Shown here piece after piece: positions 10,871 through 23,251 of a stretch of DNA of 64,000 nucleotides (its first letter is position 1; each line of letters opens with the position of its first letter). The stretch comes from Pinus tabuliformis (lineage: Eukaryota; Streptophyta; Pinopsida; Pinales; Pinaceae): contig CM062805.1 in NCBI GenBank assembly GCA_031772625.1, positions 513,588,102 to 513,652,101 of the forward strand, written 5' to 3'. Both the position numbers and the translations under genes were made by a program. The notes under the pieces were generated by a model. That model ran no database searches, was not told the origin of the DNA, and was given only the letters and a program-made list of their open reading frames with translations.

Positions 10871-12115
10871 ATGTCCGAAATTCCATTTGCAGAGATACAA
10901 ATGTACGAGGTAAGCCTAAATTTTGTTGATTCATTATACGCTGATATCATTTATTATCTAAAGAATGGATACGCTCCTTCAAACCTTGATCATACCAAGA
11001 AAAGAGCTCTAAGTTTGAAAGCCAAACAATATCAGCTAGTGAACGATGTTCTTTTTAGAATAAATTATGATTATGTTCTCCTTAGATGTCTTGAGAAATC
11101 TGAAGCTGAAAAGTCTTGCAGGAACTCCACGATGGGCCAACAGGCGGACACTATTCTGGAGACACTGCTGCTCATAAAATCTTACGCACAGGCTATTACT
11201 GGCACATAACTATGTGAGGAAATGTCAAGTCTATCAAACCGCTGTTGGGAGACAAAAGAAACCATCCTTGCCACTACAACCAGTTAACATTGAGCAGCCT
11301 TTCGATCAGTGGGGACTAGACATAATAGGTGAGATCTTTCCTCACTCTTCTAAACAACATAGATAGATCCTTATAGCGACAGATTACTTTAATAAATGGG
11401 TAGAAGTAGTTCCACTCAAGACGGCTAATGCTGAACATATCATCGAATTCATAAATCAGTTCATAATCACCAGGTTTGGGTTGCCTTCTACTTTAATGTT
11501 TGATATTGCATCATATTTTTCTGGTAATGCGATGACTGAATATGCACTCAAAAGGGGTTTCAAGCTTAAATACTCTACCAATTATTACCCACAAGGGAAT
11601 GGGTTAGTTGAATCTACAAATAAAAACTTAATAAGAATTATGAAGCGAACCATTGACCAAAATCATAAAAATTGGCACAAATCTTTAATATATGCTTTAT
11701 GGGTAGATAGAATAATGCAGAAAGCCTCCATCGACACTTCCCCCTTCAATTTAGTTTATGGGAAGGAAGTGGTTCTTCCAACTCATTTTGCAATTCCCTT
11801 TTTACCTTGGTTCAATATATTGATGAAGCACCAACTTCCTCCTTACAACTAAGGCAGCTGGAAATAATTAAGTTAGAAGAACAGTGAGAACAGGCTAAAA
11901 TAACTCATGCTCATCACCAAGCATTAGTGAAAGCTTCTTTTGATTCAAACATGATATCTAGAAAAGATTTTCAGATGGGAGATTTAGTTCTAAAATCAGA
12001 CAAGGCTCATGAGGAAAAAGGGAAACATACAAAATTTCAACGAATGTGGCTTGGCCCTTTTCAAATCATAGAAGTCATAGGCCCATCTACTTTTATGTTA
12101 CAAGATTTAACATGA
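10871..12115 (+). pseudogene. Integrase of element A
   Basis: Joins element cDNA to host DNA. The zinc-binding N-terminus is recognisable across a frameshift near 11120 (LHDGPTGGHYSG, then KCQVYQ where the second Cys is Tyr). The catalytic core retains Asp in WGLDIIGE (11319-11321), Asp in the LMFDIASYF segment (11502-11504) where SDN would be usual, and Glu in NGLVESTNKNL (11610-11612). A stop interrupts it at about 11363. The C-terminus has the GPF/GPY-like module WLGPFQIIEVIGPSTFML and stops at 12113. There is no chromodomain, which fits the non-chromoviral assignment. Confidence 0.85.
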
Positions 12116-13243
12116 AAAAGAGAATCTTTACCTGTTAACAGACAGATCCTCAAAAAAATATTTTCCATAGGAGATCATTCTTCTATTTTGTAGAGTAGTT
12201 GTTTTAGTTTCATAATAAAACCAGTTGTAAATGGTTACATTAGGAATTCACGAAAAAGACACAAATTCTCTTTTAGATTTTGTTTTTTCACTTGTATAAA
12301 TGGAATTCTTTTAAGAAAATTGATCATTATTATTGAAAGATACAGTTAAAGACTCTAGGCCTAGAAATGATAATAGTTTCAACTTTGTAAATCTTGATAA
12401 AAAAACGACCTTTAGTAAGAAATTGTTTTATATCAGTCCAATGAAAGGTATCAATAATAAAACAAAGATTCTCTGTAGAAAAGCTCTTTCCAAAAACTCT
12501 ACTATTTTCGTCCAGAGCTATCTTAAGGAAACAATGACTTCCTCCCCACCTAGGAAACTACAATGTTGAGAGAATGATCCAAAGATACACTTTAAAGTAA
12601 AGAGTAAGAGGTCTCATCACGAGCCGGCTTATCATGATCATAGGTATTATAGCTTGTTGACTTTGCCAATACTGCATACCACAACAGGGCAATGACTCAA
12701 GATTATTGCAATCAAAAGACAAGGGGTCTCATCACGAGCCATCTTGTTTAGAAAAGCTATAAATCAGTGAATGACTGTGTCATAAATTGGCTACCAAACC
12801 AAGAAATTTTTCTTTAAGGGTAAAAAAGAAAATGAAAGTAATAAGTGTGGATATGGATTTCTCTTTGAAAATCGTATATTTCTCTAAGTAGGATACATGA
12901 TCATTGTTGGGTAACAGGTAACCCTGTCGAGGCTATGAACGCCTGTTGGAAGTAGAGGCTCTACCTACAACAAATGAGCATATTCAAAATTGATTTATAG
13001 AGAAGGCTTTGTTTTTATCTTTCAAAACCAAGTAATGACTGATGTAGATACAAGGACTAGCTTGAGGGAGTAAATAATCAAAGTTGAAAATAGAAGAAAC
13101 AAAATATCATTGATAGGTAAAATCATGATGTACTTTGTCTTTCTATAATAAAGTTTAATTTTCTGGAAAATTTTATGTTTTGGAAGTTCAGAAAATTCAA
13201 AAGAAAAGCAGAGATAACTGGTTCTTCCAAGTGAATCGCCAAT
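12116..13243 (+). other. 3' untranslated internal region of element A
   Basis: About 1.1 kb between integrase and the 3' LTR without a recognisable coding domain. A 16-nt motif GGTCTCATCACGAGCC occurs twice (12610-12625 and 12725-12740). No convincing polypurine tract abuts the LTR; the nearest purine-rich stretch is near 12822-12850. Confidence 0.7.
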
Positions 13244-13668
13244 TGTTGTGGCCAGCAACAACCCCCCTTCTTATTTAGTGTTATTCCTAATACTAAATAA
13301 GTGAGGACCCTTAGTCAAAATTTTAAAAACTAATTAGTGCTTGTATTTCCTTTTTAATAAAACTTACCATCATAAACTTAGGAAAATACCCTTGAAAAAT
13401 AAAAAAAGCCTAAGTTTTACGATAAAGTAGAATTATTCCTTAAGAAATATCACATCGCAAAAAGATAATGAATACCTCCTTGCAAGCTGAATTCTAAGAT
13501 TGCGAGATCACGATGTGAAACTACACATTAAGAAAACATTTATCGCATCGCATGCCTCAAAAATCACTTACGCTGAAAAACCTCAAACTGTCGATATGCG
13601 ATGACGCATATCGCAAATCGCATTTCGCAGAAAACAGTTTAATAAAAATTGTCATATGCCACGCTCCT

Positions 13669-13816
13669 GCGATATTGCGATATTGCAATTTTGTGATAGA
13701 GCGATAAAGCAACATTGTGATATAGCGGACAAGTGATATAGCGAGCAAGCAATAAAGCGATAGAGCGATATTGCAATGTTGTGATTATGTGATGTTGCGA
13801 TCTGCGATATTGCGAA
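13669..13816. repeat. GCGAT iterations in the 3' LTR (decayed)
   Basis: Counterpart of 1781-1916. Many CpG-containing units are converted to GTGAT or GCAAT, so the two LTR copies show independent CpG loss. Confidence 0.65.
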
Positions 13817-14110
13817 GCAAATCGCAAAATCGCTTCATCACAAATCTTTCGGGCTCGTCGTTCGAAAAAGTATTTTCCATAAACCGAGACATGGTTATGC
13901 GCTTTAATGCTAATTAATAAGTTAATTTCCAGTCATTAATGGAATATGGTTTCGTGCTTATCGAAAATCCATTTCACTTAAGGTGGTATATTTTATACAT
14001 CTTCGGCATTTAATACTTTCCCGTCACCTTTCCTTATCATTATTCTCACTTCACTTGTAAATTGCAGGAACGAAGAATAGAGAATGATACAAAGCAGTAC
14101 ACAGGATACC

Positions 14111-17100
14111 ATGGGAAAGAAAGGCAAAGCCCTGAGCTCTGAAGAGAAAGAAATGGTGCCCTTGTATACAGACACTGCCTGTAACAAAGATGTTGGTATT
14201 TCTACTTGTGAAGGCATGTATAGTCTACTTGAGGAAGAGAATCCCAAAGTAATGGAGGTTTAGGCTACTGTAGGCTCCCATAGTTCTTCTGAGTCATCCA
14301 TTATAGAGCTAGCTTGTTCATTCTTACACAGGATAGCGGCGAGGCCCAAAATTATTCCATACACAGACATGGTTAAATGGATACTGGACAGCACTGATAT
14401 CAAAGATAGACAGTTTAAGACTTAGGGTCAAGAACTCATTGGCTCATTCACTTCACAAGATTTGAGGCTCATGTATCTTTTTCCAGAGCCACAGGCGACT
14501 TATAACAAATAGTTCATTGAGAAATTTTCCAAAGAGAATGAAGACCTGGCAGAAACCATCAAAGATTGGTCAAGGAGAGACGAACCACTAAAAAAGGACA
14601 AACATGGTATGTATAGCATTGGTTCTCTCATCTCCCCATATTGCTTTGCTGCTGCTATGCTCTGTAGACTTTTTGGGAAGCCAGACATTAACAAATTTTC
14701 ATCTGAATGGCTACCATTATTGGATGCCGCTACCAATGCTACTATAGTGGACTGGGCTAAAATATTTTTTGATAACTTAGTCACAACCATTGTAAATTAC
14801 TGGTCTAAAAGAACTGTTTCTTAGAGAATCTATCGCCCTTTCTACTTATCTGCATATGTGATGGATGTGATCTGTTATATTTCCAAGTTTCCTGTAATGG
14901 GTTGGAAATGGATGACTCAAGACCCCTTACCCATTCATGTTTATCATAAAGAATTGTGGGATTCTAAGTTCACTCTATATTTCTACAAGATTTGTCATGG
15001 AATCATGCTGCCCATGTACAAAGTGTTGTATGATAATGATGTTCCAAGGTTTTCTCCTGAAGCAGAGGTAGATATACTCCCTGTTGCGAGATGGTTTGGA
15101 GAAGAACTGTTTACATATATTAGGGTATTTGGAAGTCTCGCTCCCCCTCACGTCCTACCTTTGTATGTTCCTGATAAACTCTTGGCACGAGAAATTGCCT
15201 ATCAAACCTGCGGAGAAGGAGGTTTGACTAAAGATTTGAAGGACAAAAAGAAAGCTATTTGGCCACAATTTCCTGTAGCCTATGGGGCCTTTTCACTATT
15301 TGATGTAGGCCATGCATTCAATGAAGTAAACAATATAATGTGTTTACAATTATTCAGGTTTCTAGGAAGACTGTTTGACCCTCATGATATTGCAAGAATT
15401 TCACTGTCGCAGTCAAAATAAAGGTGTTTTCTAAAGAAGAAGATCTTTTTGATGACATGTTCCAACATAAAAGTACGCTTGAAGAAGTTCTACATTCGGC
15501 CCAAATGCAATTTCCTCAAGTAGAATTTCAAGAGTTCAAGATATATAGGGAACGTAGGTTAGCTAGTATCCCTATGGAAAAACTACGATTGGAACCCGTA
15601 AGGGAACCAACTCCAAGTATTAGTCTTAGTGGAAGTTTAGGCACAAATAGATCTAAATCTAAGTCCAGGAAAGAAACACCTGAACATTCCAAGAGATCAG
15701 AAAGTCAGCATGGTAAAAGCGAGGGGTCAGTAAAGGATACTGCCCAATTAAAAGAGCTCCCACAACAATAGGCTTTTACCTCCACACAAATGGATCCTCC
15801 CCCTCTCATTGTTCAACCACCATTAGTCAAAACCAAGCTAGATAAAGAATGGGAGACCTTTAATGATTTGATCAATCAAGAAGGACAAAGCACAAAGACA
15901 CCCGCGAGTGATGTACAGGCAACAAAAGATATAGTCATAGGAACAATTACTAATGTCTCAGATATGGAACATATTCCTATTACCCCATCCTCCGAACTTA
16001 TACTCAAGATAGAAGAAATTCCTCCTCTTGATATATTTTATAGTCCACAACACAAGGCAGTAGTGAGAAGACAAAGGAAGAAAAGGAAATTGGAAAACGT
16101 GCTCTCTCATGATGCAGAGCAATTAGAAGTCCTATGCCAAGATCCTACTATCGATCCCACTGAGAATCTCACCAAATTATCTTAGATCGCAGGAGCATAT
16201 TCCTCAGCGACTATTGATAAAGCATCTGAGGTACAGAAACTGCTAAAAGAAAAGGAATACCAGATAAAAGCTTTTTGCAACAACAGTTGCAGCAAGCCAA
16301 CACCAACAACGAAGCACAGAAACAGCTTGAAAGGCTACAACAGGACTTCCAACGAATGCAGATAGGCTACTAGAACAGTTTGGCTGAGAGAGAAAAACAG
16401 TTGTAGGATATGTAGGAGATGCACAAGGATGATCCTAAACTTACAAAATTCGTCACAGAATCCATTTCCTTAAATGAACAACTACTACAGCAACAGGAAG
16501 CATTGAACCAAAGAATATCACAATGGAACTCGTATTGTGAAATAAGTGATAAAATCACTAATCAAGTCGTGGATTTACGACATGATTATGATTTAATTGA
16601 TAAACGAGTTACTGAATATTTGGCCTAGCAAGAAACAGAGGAGGGAAAAAGAGTAGGCACACCAATAATAAACGAAAATCACAAAGAAATTCTCTTTAAC
16701 AAATGGGATGCACAACTCAGGAAAGCAGAGCGAGCAACAGAAGAAGCAGCCATGGCAGAAAACAACATTATTGACTATATAAATGAAAATTTGCATAGAG
16801 AAAATCTGATCTTAGAAACCACTCCAGGGTATCTGTAATATCCCTCCCCTTAATAATAAATAATAAATAATAATATAATAATAAATAATAAAAATAATAA
16901 ATCATAAATGTTAAATAATAAATGATATTAAAAATATATACAAAGAAAATAAATAAAAATAATAAAAATAAAAATAGTAATAACCATACTAAAACTCTAA
17001 ATAAGAATAAATAGAAATAAAACAAGGAAACTATAAAAAAGAAGGAAATAAAACAAGAAAATCTAAAAATCAAAAGAAAAGTAAAGAAATAAAACAAGAA

Positions 17101-17831
17101 AGCTATAAATCAAAAGAAAGTTGCATGTAGACACATGGAGTGTGTGCATGTGGTTCCCCTTCCAATGTTGTTTTATTTAATAGATGGTGAGGAAGATGAG
17201 AGGCATTCCTGCATTCCATCATTCTGAGATTCTACCTTGCATTCTCTTGGGAGAATGGTGTTCTAAGACTTAGGAGTCACTGGCAGTAGTACATTAATTG
17301 AGGGCTCAGGGGTGGCCAGTTGTAGCAAATCCTTGCACAATTGAGCCTACGGTTGGGTGGATATTCGTCCCCAAAACCTTGTTGCGGTAAGCCTACTTCT
17401 ACCATAGGTAAGTACAGGTAAGCGCTATTCATAGTTTGAATTTAGTTAATTAATTACATGTTTATTTGGCTAGGTAAGGGCCACTCTGATTTAAGTTAAT
17501 GTTAATAAGTTAATTAGATATTTATTTTGGGCTATTACAGTATCTACCAAATGCACAGCAACTACAGATAGGCTGGAGATAGAAGGCTCAAGAAAAGGCA
17601 GAATCAATCCAAAGGTTAACCAAGTTGAATTGGGATTATTACTGGGCATACTTGGTAAAACCACACAGCCAATGCATGACTCTCAAGTGTATCATCAATT
17701 CTGCCGAGAAGATGGCACCAGCTCTTGCCGATTCTGTTTTCACAGCACAACTAAAATTGGAAGTCAGCCAATCGACTCTTCTCAAGCAAATGTTGAACGC
17801 GTGCGATTTCAAGGAGCAGATACAGAAATAA
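14111..17831 (+). pseudogene. Long LTR ORF, 3' LTR copy, split by a solo LTR
   Basis: Same ORF as 2206-5215, from ATG 14111 to TAA 17829-17831. The longest open pieces are 14858-15421, 15424-15771 and 15790-16185. It shares the early stop at the position equivalent to 2605 but reads through several stops of the 5' copy (for example CAA where the 5' copy has TGA 3604). Private lesions are a stop at 14262, one at 14824 and a frameshift near 16275 at the same T-run as in the 5' copy but with a different length. The 711 bp added by the solo LTR and its duplication is a multiple of three. Function unknown. Confidence 0.72.
16834..17539. mobile_element. Solo LTR (706 bp) inside the 3' LTR of element A
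   Basis: Begins TGTAATATCCC and ends GGGCTATTACA, an imperfect terminal inverted repeat of the TGTAACA..TGTTACA type common to plant gypsy LTRs. It is flanked by the 5-bp duplication GTATC (16829-16833 and 17540-17544). The uninterrupted site is seen in the 5' LTR at about 4924. The left half is extremely AT-rich (TAATAA iterations). No internal region is present, so it is a recombination product of a full element or a very short non-autonomous LTR element. Confidence 0.88.
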
Positions 17832-17961
17832 TTAGTTAGTAGTTTTAATTTTAGATTCAGTTTTAATTTTAATTTTTCTTTATTTTTGCCTAAAATGAGG
17901 ACGGTCATTTAAACCGCATCCTACATTTTTGTAATAAGTTAATTTTAGATTTAGTTAGTAG

Positions 17962-17994
17962 TATTTAAACCCTTCTCATGCATTTAGAGAAGGG
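17962..17994 (+). promoter_or_regulatory. TATA-like box plus hairpin, 3' LTR copy
   Basis: TATTTAAA at 17962-17969, then the perfect 8-bp stem CCCTTCTC/GAGAAGGG (17970-17977 and 17987-17994), identical to the 5' LTR block. Confidence 0.4.
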
Positions 17995-18984
17995 TCCTGA
18001 AATTTATCAAAAACTTATCCCCAGGACATGCACTTTTGTACCCTCTGAGGAGGTTTTGATGAATGAATGGAACAAGATTTATTGATATCTGAATATAATA
18101 TTTGCTACTCATGTTGCACTTCTGTACTCTTAGTGGATGTTGGATTAAGAAGAGATAAATCATTATCGCTTGAAGCTCATGAGTAGAAATAGTTATAAAT
18201 GGTACTTCTATCTCTTAACTATTTCCGCCTTTGTGTTAAAAGTGATATTCATGTTCAGTTGTTTATATATTGATGCGTGAATGTCTGAGTTATCATTTGG
18301 CACTTTTGTACGGTGATAGCTATTTATTAATGTTTAGTGTATGAATAGCTTATTATGCGATATGCCTTTCACAACTGTTTCATCTAACTTTTTATACGAA
18401 GTGGTTCATCTTTATTGAATTCTTTTCTCATAACAATTGAATGAACTTTATTACCAATTGTTATTTGAAATTATTTTAGATTGCATAATAGAAGGATTAC
18501 ACCCCGGGTTAGTGTAGACTTAGATATTTCTTCTTATTAGAATACAATTTACATGATTATTATATTAGAGTTAGAATTAGAGCATCTCACTTAGGAACTT
18601 TTAGAAGGGAAATATCAATTCTTCACACACACACACATAAATTGGGAAACTGGTCCCATATTCCCAGTCGGACCCACTATACCAAATGGAAAAGGGGCTG
18701 CTAACCAAGGTCTGGACCGGGTGGGTATCCCCCTTGTTGTAGACCCGATTTTCGGGGCTTTCAACAGACTCCTAAAACACTGTGCGAATGAGGTCAGTAT
18801 CGTGTGGTAATGAGTTGATATTATGTGATTATATTATGTCTATGTGGGTAGGCTATACTAAGGGATACATCCGCGAAATGAAAATGTGTGGTCTGCGACA
18901 TGCTGGGACAAGCATGGATAAGATACTAGAAGCAAGGTTGCTTGGTAGAGACATTGTGGTTTTGGATGTTTGGTACTATTATTG

Positions 18985-19920
18985 TGCATATGTTGTATAT
19001 GTTGTACATGTTGCATATGTGATGTTGTGCACATGCGGTGTTGTGTATATATAGTGTGTCTACATGTTTTCTATGAAATGTCGTGTATAAGGTGGTATAG
19101 ACAGTGTTGGACGAATATCGCATATGCAGTGCATGGGTATAGATTGTGCTATGTACATGTTGGATATGCAGTGTTGTGTACATATTGTATTGTGTGCATG
19201 ATGGATATGCGGTGTTGTGTGCATATGGTGTTGTGCACATGTGGGATATGAAGTGTTGTGTGCATAGGGTGCTATGTACATGATGTATATGCAATGCTAT
19301 GTACATATGGTGTTGTGTGCATGTTGTATATTTTCTACTATGTACATATGGTGTTGTGTGAAATATTGTACATGTGGTGTTGTGTACATGTCATGCATAT
19401 GTTTTTGTGTACATGTCGTGCATATGGTGTTATGTACGTTTGACATTGTGTACACGTTGTATAGTTGGTGTGATGTACTATGGTGTTCTGTACACATTTT
19501 GCAAGTGGTATCGTGTACATGTGAGCTTGTGCACACATTGCACAGGTGGTGCTTTGTATATGTGGTACTCTGTATGTGTTGTACATGTGGTATTATGTGC
19601 ATGTCGTACATGTTATGTTGTGTACATGCGGTACTATGTATGTGCATTGTGTAGTCATGTTATCGTGACATATGTACTCATTGTGTTGTACGCCAAGTGT
19701 AGATACATGTATTGTGTGGTGTTGTAAATTGGGTATAGATGGATGTATTTTGTTATACATCGAGCATAGGTGTATGTATTGTGTGGTGGTGTACAATGGA
19801 TGTAGGCATATGTATTGTATTGTGTTGTACAATAGGTGTATGTGTATGTGTTGTATGTCAACTATAGGTGCATGTATTGCATGGTGTTGTATGTCGTGTG
19901 TGGTTGTATGCGTGTGATGC
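18985..19920. repeat. TG-rich degenerate minisatellite, ~15-bp period
   Basis: About 930 bp of units such as GTGTTGTGTACATAT and GTGTTGTGTGCATGT on the plus strand, with rising divergence towards the right. Because TGT, TAC, ATG and GTG dominate, several frames on both strands stay open and give Cys/Tyr/Val-rich or His/Thr-rich translations; these are artefacts, not genes. Confidence 0.85.
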
Positions 19921-21253
19921 ACACTATGAGTATGTGCACATGGTTGAGAAGAAGGAACTGGGTATTTTTTGGGTGTGGAAACTAATCTAGAGTGCATACG
20001 GAATAAGGACAAAGGTAGAAGCTAAGGATTGATTAAAGGATAAGTATCAGCATTTTATTTCAGTTTTATTATGCATGTGATCTATGATTATGCTTTATTA
20101 TGATTACATGTGATTTATGATTTTGATCTATGATGGTTTTGTTTTGTGCTAACTTGATGTGATATGTTTATACATGATGATTTGGTCAAAGATGCTAGTT
20201 TAACTTGTTGTGACAGGAAGTGAATATAACTGCAAGTATACCTTATTGACAGGATACCAATGAGGTATGATTTGAAATTATTCAATTTATTTTGAATCTA
20301 ATGTAAATTATGTGCTTGGTATAGGAAAGCACGAAATGCCCGGTTGGGTGGTTGAAACTGACTACAAAATTAGAAATAGTAGTGAAATAAATTGGAACTT
20401 GGTAGAGCACTTCAGGAGAAGGGCCATTGTGGAACACTGGTACCCAATATTTTCCATTTATTTCCATGAGCATTCTATGATCAGTGTCATGGTTTTAAGG
20501 TAGGGATATGCCTTGGTGTTTGTATCTTTCGATGCAAGGAAGCCTTGCCAAGGTATGGACTGCCTAGGATGGGGGTGCCATCAAAACTTGGAAGGTGTAT
20601 GACTGCATGGAAGGGGGTGACCAAATTTCTCAAGGGACTGTGTAGTGAAGAAGGGAAGGTCATGGATCGATTTTTTTTTTGTTATTCGCATTGCCATTTG
20701 GAATTATATGCACATTGGGAGTGCACCCTGGAATAGTGAGCTGGTAATTGTTCACTAAGAGGACAAGTGGTGCAGGATTGTAGTGCTGGACATTGGATGT
20801 AGATTTGACTTTTACAGTCAATTTTAGACTTCCTAGGAATGAGGTGAATCCTGGTATTAATTTTAGGGTGGAGTTGTGATGCTCTGAATTCCCTTTTGTG
20901 GATGCAGGCATCATATCCTTTTATTTACTGGTTAGGAAAATGTGCATATGTGTATATATGTGTATTATTGTAAACAATGTATTGATTTGGATTTATAAAG
21001 CTCCATAGATAGTATGATTATATTTTGGGTGAAGAAAATGTGTATGTGTGTATATTTTTTATTATTATTGTAAATATTGTAATTAGTTGTGTTATAATGC
21101 CCCAGTAAATGGTATGTTTGTCAGATGCTCATTGTAAATACTACAACGAGTTGTGTTATACATATCCATGGGTAGTATGTTTTGTTTCAAAGGTCTTACT
21201 AGTTATAGGTATCATTTAACACCGAGTACGGTCTTCCCCCAAGGGGAAGGGTT
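19921..21253. other. Unassigned non-coding sequence
   Basis: No domain, RNA gene or clear repeat boundary is recognised. At 20861-20880 a purine-rich TTTAGGGTGGAG is followed by TGTGATGCTCTGAATTCC, the look of a polypurine tract and LTR start, but no matching LTR end was found. Confidence 0.4.
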
Positions 21254-23251
21254 CTATAACAGCCCTGCTTAACATTTCATGTAAAAATATAAAAGGCCAC
21301 AGTGATGGGACATGTATTCCAAACTGAATGGTGGAAAAAAAACATCATAGTGGGTGTTCATTCAGTTTATTATGGCTAAGGAAATTGGCAAAGACAATGG
21401 AAAATAATTTGGAAAGGCATGAGGCATTTATTGGCATTTTATTTATGAAAATAAAGGAAATTAGGAGAAAAGGGAGGTGAAATGTCACATGTTTCCATGT
21501 GAGGAGGAAATTGAAGGAAAATAATGGGCAACGAAGATAATAGAGGCCTCATTAATAAAAAGTCTTCCGAGGATTAGTTGGTAAGATTTGGACATGGTTT
21601 TGGTGGAGCTCTCTTCTATTCTCTCTCTCATACTCTTGAATAATTAAAGTTTTCTTGGAGGACTCTTGGAGAGTGTGGCATACTTGGATTTTTGGAGCAA
21701 AAAGGTAAAGGAAAAGAAAGAAAGCATAAGAGGATGTCGACATTAGCAGCTACAATGGATTTGTATTAGAGGTACCGAGATGCATGTATGTTTTCCTCAC
21801 TAGTTTTTTGATGCATGGAGCATGATGTGGTTTATTGGTCATGATCTATCACTGGCATGGAGGATTGCCTAGATTGACAACGGATTTTCTTAGCTTTGCC
21901 ATTTCCTGGATAGCCATCGAGATTGTGGGTTTATTTATTTGTTTTTTTGATTGGTTCTCATGTTTCCTTTAGCTTGGGTTTAGTTATTAGTTCCTGGAAG
22001 CCTTGGCTAGACAAATACTCTGGAAGCCCTTGGTGGGTTGAATTACTAGTCCTAGAAGCCTTAGTTGGACAAACACTCTCAAACCCTGGTGGTAGTTGTG
22101 GATTGATTTACTAGTCCTAGAAGCCTTGATTGAACAAATTCTCTAGAAGCCCAGCGGCAGTTGTAGTTTGAGTTACTAGTCTTGGAAATCAGGTTGGAAC
22201 AAATGCTCTAGAGCCCTGGAAGGCTTTGGTAAAGACCAATTTGATGATAGTTTTGTGGTGTTTGACAATGAGGTGGAATAATTTTTTGATTATTTGAGGT
22301 GGTTTGGCCTTTGGAAACCCTTTATTGGTTTTATTGATGTGTTTTATGCCCACATTCATGCTTCGAATATGGCACGGGGGTGAATGGCTGAAGAGAGATT
22401 TGGCTCAACCATTCTACAATTAGGTGGAACATGGTAGTCTCATACCAAGTTGAATTTTGCATCATTAATATGAGGTTATTTCCCTTACTATTTTTATGAG
22501 TATTACATTGATTTATATGTGGATCATATGGCTTTGATTTCCTTGGTATTTATGTTGCTATTATGCTGGTTATGTATATGTATTATGACGATGGCTATGT
22601 ATGTCTCTCATCATGTTTTTACTTGTATATGAATGAAAAATTTATCTACGGACTAATGGATTAAACTACAACTAAAGTGATAAGGAAACAATGTCTCATA
22701 GCAAATCTTAGATAGGTATGAGACCCCTATGCTTATATCTGTCATTTACTCCTGTAGATTGCACTGATGTTAAGTGTTTGAAAGAATGCCAGTATTGGTT
22801 GGGGATGGTCAAGCCTAGTCCTAGAGTTATTTTTTGGTTTATTACCCTTAGATTCATGTTTTTAATGGATTCCAGAAGTTACAACAAGTTCTGGGTAGTG
22901 GCTAGAATTCTAGGCTTGAAAGTGCCTTAAATTTTATGGACTCTAGCATGGGTTTGCTAGAAAAATTCCATAGATGCTAGCATGCAAGATTGTGGGAGTG
23001 TCAAAATCTCTCTGGACATTGAGATGTTTAATAACTTAAAGATTTAGTAGGACTAAGGGGCTGGTTATCAAAAAGGTTGGGATGGTTCTTAGGAGTTCTA
23101 TTGCTAATGTTGAAGGTTTGTATGGTGTGTTTCTATCAGTTCCACTTCCTTAATATGACTTAGGAGGTCAAATCATATCATAGTAACTTCTTGTCACATG
23201 TGTACCCCAGTTGGTCAGTTACTTGGGTAGATGTGGGAGGAGGGTGTTACA
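21254..23251. mobile_element. Possible old solo LTR (~2.0 kb)
   Basis: The left end TATAACAGCCCT and right end AGGGTGTTACA form an imperfect inverted repeat of the TGTAACA..TGTTACA kind. The flanks (ggttc and ttcct) do not give a convincing duplication and the first dinucleotide is TA rather than TG, so the call is tentative. A 4-copy minisatellite lies within. No coding domain is seen. Confidence 0.3.
21984..22235. repeat. Four-copy minisatellite, 59-65 bp unit
   Basis: Copies start near 21984, 22043, 22108 and 22173, each beginning TTACTAG (TTATTAG in the first) TCCTAGAAGCC and containing GACAAA..CTCT and GCCC..GGTGG blocks. Divergence between copies is roughly 15-25% by eye. Confidence 0.7.

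Larger units (their letters stand above)
1356..18766 (+). mobile_element. Element A: Ty3/gypsy LTR retrotransposon with giant ORF-bearing LTRs
   Basis: A 17,411-bp element bounded by GACTC duplications. The LTRs (1356-6150 and 13244-18766) begin TGTTGTGGCC and end CAACA. The 7.1-kb internal region encodes, in one direction, gag, aspartic protease, an RNase H, reverse transcriptase, a degenerate second RNase H and integrase without a chromodomain. Those traits fit the non-chromoviral (OTA, Tat-like) branch of Ty3/gypsy. Gag through the RT N-terminus lie in one reading frame broken only by scattered stops; a frameshift at about 9727 changes the frame inside RT. By eye the LTRs differ by about 5% over a 330-nt stretch, so the insertion is not recent and the copy is dead. 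The 3' LTR is enlarged by a nested solo LTR. Confidence 0.93.
13244..18766 (+). repeat. 3' LTR of element A (5,523 bp, with nested solo LTR)
   Basis: Starts TGTTGTGGCC at 13244 and ends TTTCAACA at 18766, followed by GACTC. Without the nested 706-bp insertion and its 5-bp duplication it is about 4.81 kb, matching the 5' LTR. It carries the same iterations, ORF and hairpin as the 5' copy, with private stops such as tag at 14262 and 14824. Confidence 0.92.

Noticed and set aside
12333-12569. 78-codon frame after integrase of element A
   Set aside because: Lies in the 3' untranslated region, no motif, composition like surrounding non-coding DNA.
18926-20012. Several overlapping open frames of 60-139 codons on both strands
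   Set aside because: They are by-products of the TG-rich minisatellite; compositions are repetitive and no frame is preferred.
20861-20960. Polypurine-like TTTAGGGTGGAG followed by TGTGATGCTC as an LTR start
   Set aside because: No partner LTR, matching end or coding region was found in the next 3 kb.
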